64,000 nucleotides of DNA. Origin: Larkinella arboricola (GTDB lineage Bacteria > Bacteroidota > Bacteroidia > Cytophagales > Spirosomataceae). Below, in pieces: positions 34,898-43,131 of this stretch (position 1 is its first letter; every line of letters starts with the position of its first letter). The translations under genes were made by a program, and so were the position numbers. The notes below the pieces were generated by a model that searched no databases, was not told where the DNA came from, and worked only from the letters and a program-made list of their open reading frames with translations. The stretch lies in assembly GCF_003259745.1 (NCBI RefSeq), contig NZ_QLMC01000004.1:620001-684000 (forward strand), given 5' to 3'.

Positions 34898-37111
34898 ATG
34901 AGTAAGTTCAGGAGTATAGGAAGTGTCATTGCCTGTATTGCCTTTAGTATAAACACTTCGTTGATGGGTCTGGCTCAATCAAAAACTCAGAAATCGGGCG
35001 GGGACACCCTGCGCAGCCGCACCCTGGAGGAGGTAAAGGTGACGGAGATTCGGCAGGGGTATACCCAGTCACTGCCCGACGTACACGGAACGTATCTGTT
35101 GGGCGGCAAGCGGAGTGAAGTGGTGCGCTTGGGCGAGATTGACGCTAATATTGCCGAGAAAAACGCCCGGCAGGTGTTCGCCCGGCTTCCGGGGCTGTTC
35201 GTATACGACATGGACGGCACCGGCAACCAGATGAACGTCGCCACGCGCGGCCTGGATCCGCACCGGTCCTGGGAGTACAACATCCGCCAGAACGGGATTC
35301 TGACCAACTCGGATATGTACGGTTACCCGGCCAGCCACTATTCGGCCCCGATGGAAAGCATCGAACGCATTGAACTCGTGCGCGGCACGGCTTCGCTGCA
35401 ATACGGTGCGCAGTTTGGCGGAATGCTCAATTACGTCACCAAGTCGGCGGACACCACCCGCCGGTTTGGCTTTGAAACCATCAACTCGGTAGGCTCCTAC
35501 GGATTGCGGAGCACCTACAACGCCATTGGCGGACGGGTTGGGAAACTGACGTATTACGGGTATTACTACCGGCGGCACTCGGACGGCTACCGCCAAAATG
35601 CCATATCGAACTCACAGGCTCAGTTTGTCAGCTTGCAGTACCAGGCATCTAGTAGGCTGCGGCTGAGTGCGGAACTCGGTCGTTCGGCGTATGTTTACCG
35701 CATTCCGGGGCCGCTAACGGAAGAAATGTTTGCCAGGAATCCACGACAAGCCACCCGCAGCCGGAATTATTTCAATCCCGATATCTGGGTGCCGTCGCTG
35801 CGGCTCGACTGGCAGATTACCGACCGGACGCGACTGATGTGGCTGGCGTCGGCGGTGTTGGGGGCGCGCAACAGCGTGATGTTCGACGCGCTGGCAAACG
35901 TGCCGGATACGCTGATTCAGGCCACCGGACAGCCCCGAAACCGGCAGGTCGATATGGATAATTTCCACAGTTATACCTCCGAACTGCGTCTGCTGCATAA
36001 TTATTCTATCGGAAACGTGACGGCGACAGGTGTTGTGGGTGTTCAGGTGATGAACAACGATCTGAACCGGCGGCAGATGGGGAAAGGGACGACGGGTTCC
36101 GACTTCGATTTGTCGCTGGTCGGTCCGTTTAGCCGTGATCTGCATTTTTACACCAGCAATGTGGCGGTTTTTGCCGAAAGCCAGTTTCACCTGACGCCCA
36201 AACTGACGGTTTCGCCCGGCATTCGGGTAGAAAATGGCCTGACCAGACTCCGGGGAACCATCAGTTATTACGATCCGCTGAATTTGCCGAACAACATCGA
36301 CCACCGGTTTGCGCTGCTTGGGATCAACGCCCAATACCGTCTTAGCCCGGAGGTCAGGTTCTACGGCGGCTGGTCGCAGGCATATCGGCCGGTGATTTTC
36401 AAGGATATTATTCCGACATCGGTGTACGAGCAGGTCGATAAAAACCTCAAAGATGCGACCGGCTACAATGCTGAAATCGGGATGGACGGCTATTGGCGCG
36501 GGCTTCACGTGAACGTCAGTGCTTTTTACCTACCGTATCGCAACCGGTTGGGGAGTCTGGTGCTGAATAACCCGGAGGGGCAGAGTTACGTATTTCGGAC
36601 GAACGTCGGGGATAGTAAAACCAAAGGCGTGGAAGCTCTGGTGGAAGCACAGTTTGTGAAGACGAACCGATTCGCATTGACTGGCTTTACGTCAACGGCT
36701 TATGTGGATGCGCGGTACACGAACGCCCGTGTTTCGACCGGCATGGACAATAATACCATCAACGGCAATCAGGTGGAATCGGCTCCGCGCTGGACCAGCC
36801 GCAATGGTTTGACTGCCCGTTACCGTACCCTCAGCCTGACTGCCCAGTTCAGCTACGTCAGTGAAACGTTCTCCGACGCCCTGAACACACCGGTGGCCCT
36901 GCCGAATGGCTCGAAAGGCCCGGTTCCAGCCTACGGCATCTGGGATCTGAACGCAACCTGGCGCGTCAACCGGCGCTTCAACCTGCGGGGCAGCGTGAAT
37001 AACCTGCTCGACAAGTCCTATTTTACCAAACGTCCAACCTTCTATCCGGGGCCGGGTATCTGGCCGTCCGACGGCAGGACGGGTGTGCTGACGCTGGGAA
37101 TTAAGTTATAA
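34898..37111 (+). CDS. TonB-dependent receptor, FecA-like
   Basis: About 737 residues from ATG 34898; an in-frame ATG 60 bases upstream lies inside the preceding gene. Residues 1-27 are a signal peptide. The plug domain (60-210) includes VFARLPGLFVYDMDGTGNQ and the stretch IERIELVRGTASLQYGAQF. The 22-strand barrel follows and ends with ITLGIKL-type aromatic/hydrophobic residues. The plug motif RGLDPHRSWEYNIRQNG resembles that of ferric-dicitrate receptors (FecA), but no fecR/sigma pair is present. The gene is tightly coupled to the PAP2 gene upstream, which suggests that the receptor takes up a product or cofactor of that enzyme; this is inference. Confidence 0.88.
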   Translation: MSKFRSIGSVIACIAFSINTSLMGLAQSKTQKSGGDTLRSRTLEEVKVTEIRQGYTQSLPDVHGTYLLGGKRSEVVRLGEIDANIAEKNARQVFARLPGLFVYDMDGTGNQMNVATRGLDPHRSWEYNIRQNGILTNSDMYGYPASHYSAPMESIERIELVRGTASLQYGAQFGGMLNYVTKSADTTRRFGFETINSVGSYGLRSTYNAIGGRVGKLTYYGYYYRRHSDGYRQNAISNSQAQFVSLQYQASSRLRLSAELGRSAYVYRIPGPLTEEMFARNPRQATRSRNYFNPDIWVPSLRLDWQITDRTRLMWLASAVLGARNSVMFDALANVPDTLIQATGQPRNRQVDMDNFHSYTSELRLLHNYSIGNVTATGVVGVQVMNNDLNRRQMGKGTTGSDFDLSLVGPFSRDLHFYTSNVAVFAESQFHLTPKLTVSPGIRVENGLTRLRGTISYYDPLNLPNNIDHRFALLGINAQYRLSPEVRFYGGWSQAYRPVIFKDIIPTSVYEQVDKNLKDATGYNAEIGMDGYWRGLHVNVSAFYLPYRNRLGSLVLNNPEGQSYVFRTNVGDSKTKGVEALVEAQFVKTNRFALTGFTSTAYVDARYTNARVSTGMDNNTINGNQVESAPRWTSRNGLTARYRTLSLTAQFSYVSETFSDALNTPVALPNGSKGPVPAYGIWDLNATWRVNRRFNLRGSVNNLLDKSYFTKRPTFYPGPGIWPSDGRTGVLTLGIKL

Positions 37112-37114
37112 ACC

Positions 37115-37144
37115 AACCGTGGCCGGACCCATTCGGCCACGGTT
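37115..37144 (+). terminator. Hairpin after the FecA-like receptor gene
   Basis: Perfect 11-base inverted repeat AACCGTGGCCG / CGGCCACGGTT with an 8-base loop, starting 4 bases after the stop at 37111. No T run. Confidence 0.6.
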
Positions 37145-37170
37145 CCTAATCATCTTTTACCTTTTCGACT

Positions 37171-37731
37171 ATGCCACACATCCCCCTTCCTGACCATCTG
37201 CCGGGCATCACCGGACTGCTCGAATACCGTCTGGATACGGCTTTGCCGATTCGGGAATTAACCCAGATTTTGCTGCGTGGAGAATCGACCCTGACGCCGG
37301 GCGAGCGCGAACTGATTGCCACGCTGGTATCGGCGCGAAACCAGACCCGTTTCTGTACAGCCGCGCATACCAAAGCTGCGGACCTGTTACTGGGCGAAGA
37401 TGAAACCGCCCGGCTGGTGAAGCAGGATTACGAAACCGCACCGGTGAGCGAGAAAATGAAAGCTCTGCTGGCGATTGCGGCCCGCGCGCAAAACAGCGGG
37501 AAAGAGGTTACTCCGGAAGCCGTCGAACGGGCAAAACAGGCCGGAGCCACCGACCGGGAAATCCATGATACGGTATTGATTACGGGCCTGTTCTGCCTGT
37601 ACAACAAGTATGTCGATGGTATGGCCACTGTTACACCGACCGATCCGGCCTATTACCAGCAACTGGGCGAGCGCATCATGAAGGGCTACCGACGCCCGGA
37701 AAAGGGCTTCCCGGTTCGGCCAACAACCTAG
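37171..37731 (+). CDS. Carboxymuconolactone-decarboxylase/AhpD-like protein, first paralogue (degenerate CxxC)
   Basis: A 186-residue cytosolic protein of the peroxidase-related CMD/AhpD family (four-helix bundle). Relatives in this window (41920 and 42573) carry NDCxFC at residues 57-62 followed by His66. This copy reads NQTRFCTAAH, so Cys59 of the redox pair is Thr while Cys62 and His66 stay. The upstream acidic ERELIAT helix is kept. It therefore probably lost the CxxC thiol-peroxidase chemistry, or uses a single-Cys version. The neighbours are the FecA-like receptor and a second TonB receptor. Confidence 0.85.
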   Translation: MPHIPLPDHLPGITGLLEYRLDTALPIRELTQILLRGESTLTPGERELIATLVSARNQTRFCTAAHTKAADLLLGEDETARLVKQDYETAPVSEKMKALLAIAARAQNSGKEVTPEAVERAKQAGATDREIHDTVLITGLFCLYNKYVDGMATVTPTDPAYYQQLGERIMKGYRRPEKGFPVRPTT

Positions 37732-37878
37732 TATTTTTTGCGATTTGGACGGCTAGTCTTTGACAGAGGTACGCCCCGCCCGTCCGGAAATCATAGTTCT
37801 GTTCTGGTTTTATGCTTGCTACTCAACGGGTTGAAATGAAAATTTGAAAAGCACCGTACCTACAAAGCACGACAAAAT

Positions 37879-40677
37879 ATGCAGTCTAAACTACTTACCC
37901 ATCTATATACATTCTTATTGCTCTTTCTTCTAAGCGGGGCCGTTTATGCCCAGTCGGTTCGCCTTTTGGGCACGCTGACCGATGCCGAAACCAAAACCCC
38001 GCTGGTCGGAGCCAGTGTCGTAATCAAAGATCAACTCAGCGGAACCGTGACGGACGCAGCGGGGCAATTTTCGATTCTGACCAACCGCCGGGGGCCGTGG
38101 ACGCTGGTTATTTCGATGGTGGGGTATGAAAAAGGGCAAATTCCGGTCGCCAATGCCGATCAGCCCCTTGCGGTAACCCTGAAAGCCAGCACGCAGGTGT
38201 TGCAGGACGTGGTGGTGGCGGCTTCGCGGGTGGAGGAAAACATTCTGCAAGCGCCCGTAAGCATTGAGAAAATGGATGGCCGGGCCATTCGGGAAACGCC
38301 ATCCGCCAGTTTTTACGAAGGAATCAATAACCTCAAGGGCGTCGATATGGTCACCAGTGGGCTGACGTACAAGCAGATTAACACGCGCGGTTTTGCCAGC
38401 ACGGGCAACAGCCGGTTTTTGCAGCTTATCGACGGTATCGACAACCAGCCGGCCGGTTTCGGATTTTCGGTGGGCAATATGTTTGGCCTGTCGGACCTGG
38501 ATGCTGAAAGCGTTGAACTGGTGCCCGGAGCGGCTTCGGCGCTGTACGGACCGGCGGCATTCAACGGGGCGCTGCTGATGCATTCGAAGGACCCGTTTCA
38601 GTATCAGGGACTCAGCGCCCAGGCGAAAGTCGGGGTCAATCACCTCAACGATCCGAATACCGGTGCGGCTCTCTACCACGATTATGCGGTGCGGTATGCC
38701 AGGGCGTTTAAGAACAAACTGGCTTTCAAGCTGAACGTCTCCTATATGCGTGGGCTGGACTGGTTTGCGACAGATTATACGGATGTGGATGCCACCACGC
38801 CCAACGAGTTAAAAGGCCGCAACAACCCGGCTTACAACGGGTTGAACGTATACGGTGATGAAGTAAACCGGACGATCACCGGCATCGGTAAAGTGGCTCG
38901 CACTGGCTACGAAGAACGGGCTCTGACCGATTATAATGTCTACAGTCTGAAACTGAACGGTGCCCTGCACTACCGGATTACGCCCAATCTGGAAGCCATT
39001 TATTCGTACAACTACGCCAAAGGCATCGCCAATTACACGGGAAGCAACCGGTTTTCGGTCAACGGCTTTTCGCTGCTCCAGCACCGGATTGAACTGCGGG
39101 GCGCTAACTTTTTCGTTCGCTGGTACACCAACCAGGAAGATTCCCACGATTCCTACAACACCCGTTCGCTGGGCCAGCAGATTAACCGGACGTGGGTGCG
39201 CGATCTGAACGGCAACGCCGTTCCGGCCAATCAGGCGGACGAGATGTGGTTTACGCGTTACACCACGGCTTATGAGGGCAAGGCTCCGGGCGTAACGGCT
39301 TCCAACCACGGAGCCGCCCGCGCCTTTGCCGATCAGGGACGGTATTTGCCCGGTTCGCCGGAGTTTGAACGCGAAAAAACTCGACTGGAAGGCATTCAGG
39401 GGTTGGCCGGGGCCGGAATCATGAGCCAGACAAAAATGCACCATACCGATGCACAGTACAACTTCTCATCGGCCCTGGAAAAAGCCGGTTTATCCAAAAC
39501 CGAGGTATTGGCGGGTGGCAATTTTCGGCAGTACAGCCTGTTTACCAACGGAACGTTGTTCGACGACAGGGGTGGGCGGATTCTATATTACGAATACGGC
39601 GTGTTTTTGCAGGCCAGCCAGCGGCTTTTTGCCGATAAGCTGAAGCTGACGGTTTCGGGCCGGTACGACAAAAACCAGAATTTCGCGGGCTATTTTACCC
39701 CGCGCGCGTCGTTGGTTTTCTCGCCCACGCAGGCGCATAACTTCCGGGCATCGTTCCAGACCGGTTTTCGTAATCCGACGCCCAGCGACCAGTTCATCAA
39801 ACTCAACGTTGGTCCGATCACCATTCTGGGCGGTGCTCCTTCCAACAGCGCGGGCATGAACGTCTACGAAAACTCGATTAATTCACCGACGGTGGGCGGT
39901 TTTGTCAACGGGTTTCTGGCCGATATGCAGGCGGGTAAAACGCCCCAGCAGGCGGTTATGGCCAACAAAGACAAGCTGGAAAAATCGAACGTTGCCTACA
40001 TCAAGCCCGAAAAAGTGCAGAGTTTCGAGGTGGGGTATCGGGGCTTGCTGAACAACCGGGTAGCCTTTGACGCCAATTACTATTTTGGTGAGTACCAGAA
40101 TTTCATCCTGAACCAGGTGGTCATCCGGCCCGACAGTCCGGTGCTGGGCAGCGACGGGCAGATAAATCCCGCAGCCGCGCAGGATATTCTAAATAGCAAG
40201 TACCAGGTTTTCCAGCTTTACACCAACGCTTCTGACCGCGTAACGGCGCAGGGCGCCACGCTTGGGCTGACGTATTTCGTACCGGGCGGCTACACCATCG
40301 GCGGAAACGGTACCTGGTCGGCTTTCGACCTGAAAGGGGCGAATCCAAACAACATTCCGGCTTTCAACACACCCCGTTACAAAACCAACGTGACGGTCGG
40401 CAATCGCAACATTGGTAAAAACATCGGTTTCAATGTGGCCTGGCACTGGCAGGATTCGTTCGACTGGGTGGGCTCGTTCAACGACCTGCGACCGGGCCGG
40501 ATTCAGGCCTATCACCTGCTCGATGCTCAGGTAACCTACCGGCTTCCGGCCCTCAAAACCGCCCTGAAAGTGGGAGCCAGCAACCTGACCAACCGGTACA
40601 TCGTGCAGGCGTACGGTTCGCCGGCGGTGGGCGGTTTGTACTACGTATCGTTAACGTTTGATCAAAATATGCGCTGA
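37879..40677 (+). CDS. TonB-dependent receptor with carboxypeptidase-regulatory-like N-domain
   Basis: A 932-residue outer-membrane receptor. The signal peptide ends AVYAQ near residue 25. A CarboxypepD_reg-like beta domain follows (28-110: GTLTDAETKTPLVGASVVIK). The plug (115-250) contains DVVVAASRVEENILQAPVS and SVELVPGAASALYGPAAFNG, and the barrel continues to the C-terminus, VSLTFDQNMR. There is no SusD partner next to it, so it is not a typical Sus glycan system. The next gene, an MFS carrier, starts one base after the stop, so outer- and inner-membrane transport of the same compound is plausible. Confidence 0.88.
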   Translation: MQSKLLTHLYTFLLLFLLSGAVYAQSVRLLGTLTDAETKTPLVGASVVIKDQLSGTVTDAAGQFSILTNRRGPWTLVISMVGYEKGQIPVANADQPLAVTLKASTQVLQDVVVAASRVEENILQAPVSIEKMDGRAIRETPSASFYEGINNLKGVDMVTSGLTYKQINTRGFASTGNSRFLQLIDGIDNQPAGFGFSVGNMFGLSDLDAESVELVPGAASALYGPAAFNGALLMHSKDPFQYQGLSAQAKVGVNHLNDPNTGAALYHDYAVRYARAFKNKLAFKLNVSYMRGLDWFATDYTDVDATTPNELKGRNNPAYNGLNVYGDEVNRTITGIGKVARTGYEERALTDYNVYSLKLNGALHYRITPNLEAIYSYNYAKGIANYTGSNRFSVNGFSLLQHRIELRGANFFVRWYTNQEDSHDSYNTRSLGQQINRTWVRDLNGNAVPANQADEMWFTRYTTAYEGKAPGVTASNHGAARAFADQGRYLPGSPEFEREKTRLEGIQGLAGAGIMSQTKMHHTDAQYNFSSALEKAGLSKTEVLAGGNFRQYSLFTNGTLFDDRGGRILYYEYGVFLQASQRLFADKLKLTVSGRYDKNQNFAGYFTPRASLVFSPTQAHNFRASFQTGFRNPTPSDQFIKLNVGPITILGGAPSNSAGMNVYENSINSPTVGGFVNGFLADMQAGKTPQQAVMANKDKLEKSNVAYIKPEKVQSFEVGYRGLLNNRVAFDANYYFGEYQNFILNQVVIRPDSPVLGSDGQINPAAAQDILNSKYQVFQLYTNASDRVTAQGATLGLTYFVPGGYTIGGNGTWSAFDLKGANPNNIPAFNTPRYKTNVTVGNRNIGKNIGFNVAWHWQDSFDWVGSFNDLRPGRIQAYHLLDAQVTYRLPALKTALKVGASNLTNRYIVQAYGSPAVGGLYYVSLTFDQNMR

Positions 40678-40678
40678 G

Positions 40679-41905
40679 ATGGAAACGATGCAACTCTCGA
40701 CCACCCAGCCGACCACGGCCTACCGCAGCCAGGTTTTTGCGCTCTGTATGCTGGTTTATGTCTTTAGCGGAACGGTTTCGACCCTGATGTCCACGTACTT
40801 GCCGGTGGTGGTTGGCGACCTGTTGGGGCGGGCCGATCAAGCCGAACTTAGCCGGGTTAGCGCCTACGTAGGGGCCACGTTTCTGTACGGCTGGATGCTC
40901 GGCGGCATGAGCTTCGGCTACTTCGGCGACCGGCTGGGGCGGGTTCGTTCGCTGGTTGGCGCCGTCGTATTGTACGGCGGCTGTACGCTGCTGACGGTTT
41001 TTGCGCCCAACTGGATCATCGTCGTCGTACTCCAGTTTGCGGCCGGGTTCGGCATCGGGGGGGTGCTGGTCCTGACGACCGTGATCGTGGCCGAAATCTG
41101 GCCGGAGCGTAACCGGCCCGTTGCGCTGGGCATTCTGGCCGTTGCGTTTCCAATTGGCATTCTGCTGTCGGGGCTGGTCAATTACTTTCTGCCCAACTGG
41201 CGGCAGGCATTCTGGGTCGGCGGTGTTCCGCTGGCGTTGGGCGTTCTGATTGCGGCATTCGTGCAGGAACCGGATAGCTGGAAACGGGTTCGGCAACAGC
41301 CGGCTACGGCGGGCCCCGGTCTGTTTGATGCTCAATACCGGCGGTCGCTGTGGCTGGGTTCGCTGGCATTTGGGGCCATGCTGGTTGGTCTGTGGGCGAT
41401 TTTTTCGTGGGTACCGACCTGGGTGCAAACCCTGGTGATCGGCAACGGGCAGAAGGAGCGGGGGCTGTCGATGGTGTTGATGGGGAGCGGGGGTGTTATT
41501 GGCGGCATCCTGTCCGGTTTCATCGTCAAAGCCGTGGGTCACCGGTGCACCATGCTGTTTGTGTTTGCGGCTTGCTTCGTCATGGCTGGCATCGTGTTTA
41601 AAACCAATACCGTATTCTCGCCGGTCGTCTACCTCGAAATGGCGGTGCTGGCCCTGCTGTTCGGCATTAGCCAGGGAACGATGTCGGCTTACCTGCCCGA
41701 CTTATTTCCTACTCAATTACGGGGCCGGGCCACCGGATTCTGCTTCAACATCGGGCGGCTGGTGACGGCCACGGCGGTATTTTTCGTCGGTACGCTGGTA
41801 ACGGTGCTGGGTGGTTATGGGTCCGCCATTTTTGCCTTTTCCGGGACGTTTGTAATCGGCTTTCTGGCCATCTGGAGCGGCCCACGTTCACATGACAAAA
41901 AGTAA
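40679..41905 (+). CDS. Major facilitator superfamily transporter
   Basis: About 408 residues from ATG 40679, one base after the receptor stop, giving close translational coupling; ATG 40688 is the alternative. Twelve hydrophobic segments are visible. Motif A between TM2 and TM3 reads GYFGDRLGRVR, and the second half has GRATGFCFNIGR. This pattern fits aromatic-acid/sugar-porter-like MFS carriers. Because it is coupled to a TonB receptor, import of the same ligand through the inner membrane is a natural reading, but the direction of transport is not proven. The second CMD gene follows after 14 bases. Confidence 0.86.
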   Translation: METMQLSTTQPTTAYRSQVFALCMLVYVFSGTVSTLMSTYLPVVVGDLLGRADQAELSRVSAYVGATFLYGWMLGGMSFGYFGDRLGRVRSLVGAVVLYGGCTLLTVFAPNWIIVVVLQFAAGFGIGGVLVLTTVIVAEIWPERNRPVALGILAVAFPIGILLSGLVNYFLPNWRQAFWVGGVPLALGVLIAAFVQEPDSWKRVRQQPATAGPGLFDAQYRRSLWLGSLAFGAMLVGLWAIFSWVPTWVQTLVIGNGQKERGLSMVLMGSGGVIGGILSGFIVKAVGHRCTMLFVFAACFVMAGIVFKTNTVFSPVVYLEMAVLALLFGISQGTMSAYLPDLFPTQLRGRATGFCFNIGRLVTATAVFFVGTLVTVLGGYGSAIFAFSGTFVIGFLAIWSGPRSHDKK

Positions 41906-41919
41906 AACAATCAAGATTT

Positions 41920-42480
41920 ATGGCACATATACACGTTCCCGAAGGTGTTCCCGGTATTCGCAGTCTGGTTATGTACCGGCCCGATACCGGTCAGCATCTG
42001 TATGCGCTGGCGCAGGCGCTGTTGCGTAACGAATCGCCGTTGAGCGAAGCCGAACGCGAGTTGATTGCAACGTTTGTTTCCGCGTTGAACGACTGCAATT
42101 TCTGCGCCGGGAGCCACGCGGCTGCGGCCCGGTTTCTGTTTGGGCAGGATAAGGATTTGGTCGATCAGGTCATCGCCGATTACCAGACCGCGCCCATTTC
42201 CGACAAACTAAAAGCACTGCTCACCATTGCCCGACACGTACAGCAGGACGCCCGCACGGTTTCGGACGAACTGGTAGCCGAGGCTCGCAGGCAGGGCGCT
42301 ACCGACCGTGACATTCACGATACGGTGTTGATTGCGGCTACGTTCTGCATGTTTAACCGCTACGTCGATGGACTGGCGACGTTGACGCCTGATCCGTCGG
42401 CCTACGAAGCGATGGGCGAACGAATGGGAACCGTCGGGTATGTCATGCCCTCTGCCCCTGTACCAATAGACAATTCATAA
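41920..42480 (+). CDS. Carboxymuconolactone-decarboxylase/AhpD-like protein, second paralogue
   Basis: A 186-residue peroxidase-related CMD/AhpD protein with the complete redox motif: NDCNFCAGSH at residues 57-66, so Cys59, Cys62 and His66 are in register, with the conserved Glu in ERELIAT just before. Such proteins usually act as thiol peroxidases or as reductants of peroxiredoxins in the cytosol, sometimes on organic hydroperoxides. It is 14 bases after the MFS gene and probably in the same operon. A hairpin separates it from its closest relative. Confidence 0.88.
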   Translation: MAHIHVPEGVPGIRSLVMYRPDTGQHLYALAQALLRNESPLSEAERELIATFVSALNDCNFCAGSHAAAARFLFGQDKDLVDQVIADYQTAPISDKLKALLTIARHVQQDARTVSDELVAEARRQGATDRDIHDTVLIAATFCMFNRYVDGLATLTPDPSAYEAMGERMGTVGYVMPSAPVPIDNS

Positions 42481-42498
42481 TAGGTTAGCTGATGTATT

Positions 42499-42521
42499 CC
42501 CTGGCCGCCCTGCGGCCAGGG
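42499..42521 (+). terminator. Hairpin between the second and third CMD genes
   Basis: Perfect 10-base inverted repeat CCCTGGCCGC / GCGGCCAGGG around a 3-base loop, 19 bases after the stop. It may partially terminate or stabilise the upstream transcript; no T run. Confidence 0.6.
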
Positions 42522-42572
42522 ACATATGCTCCTGACTTTTAGCTCGTAAAACACGTTTAAACGCTACACTAG

Positions 42573-43130
42573 ATGGCTCATATCCAATTACCCGAAGGAC
42601 TGCCCGGTATTCGCGGGCCGATGGCGTTCAGTCCCGAAACCGCCCGACCGCTCAATGAGTTAGCCAACGCGCTGCTCCAGACCGACGACGGCCTGAGCCG
42701 GGCCGAGCGCGAGTTGATTGCCACCTACGTTTCGTCGCAAAACGATTGCTTTTTCTGCCAGACCATTCACGGTGCGGTTGCCAGCCATTACTGGGGCGAC
42801 GAAAATGGCGAATTTGTCAAAGCCGTCAAGGAAAATTATGGCGTAACGGCCATTTCGCCTAAACTCAAAGCCCTGCTGGCAATTGCCGGGAGCGTGCAGA
42901 AAGGGGGAAAACACGTCACGCCCGAACAGGTTCAGGAAGCCCGGGAGCAGGGCGCTACCGACAAAGACATTCATGATACGGTGTTGATTGCGGCTGCGTT
43001 CTGTATGTTCAACCGCTACGTTGACGGTCTGGCAACCTGGGCGCCCGAAAATCCGGACCTGTATAAATTCCGGGCGACGAAAATCGCCGAATACGGCTAC
43101 ACCGCCGACGATCACTACATGCCGAAATAA
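42573..43130 (+). CDS. Carboxymuconolactone-decarboxylase/AhpD-like protein, third paralogue
   Basis: A 185-residue homologue of the protein at 41920, with which it shares the opening MAHI-x-PEG-x-PGIR and the redox motif NDCFFCQTIH (Cys59, Cys62, His66). The start matches its paralogue exactly, which supports ATG 42573. It differs most in the C-terminal 25 residues (FRATKIAEYGYTADDHYMPK). The DUF3179 gene begins one base after the stop, so the two are co-transcribed. Tandem duplication with divergence is the likely history of the three copies. Confidence 0.88.
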   Translation: MAHIQLPEGLPGIRGPMAFSPETARPLNELANALLQTDDGLSRAERELIATYVSSQNDCFFCQTIHGAVASHYWGDENGEFVKAVKENYGVTAISPKLKALLAIAGSVQKGGKHVTPEQVQEAREQGATDKDIHDTVLIAAAFCMFNRYVDGLATWAPENPDLYKFRATKIAEYGYTADDHYMPK

Positions 43131-43131
43131 A

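Noticed and set aside
40553-41542. Minus-strand open frame of 329 codons opposite the MFS gene
   Set aside because: Composition (Gln, Pro, Arg, Asn) is that of an antisense shadow and the plus strand encodes a clear twelve-helix carrier.
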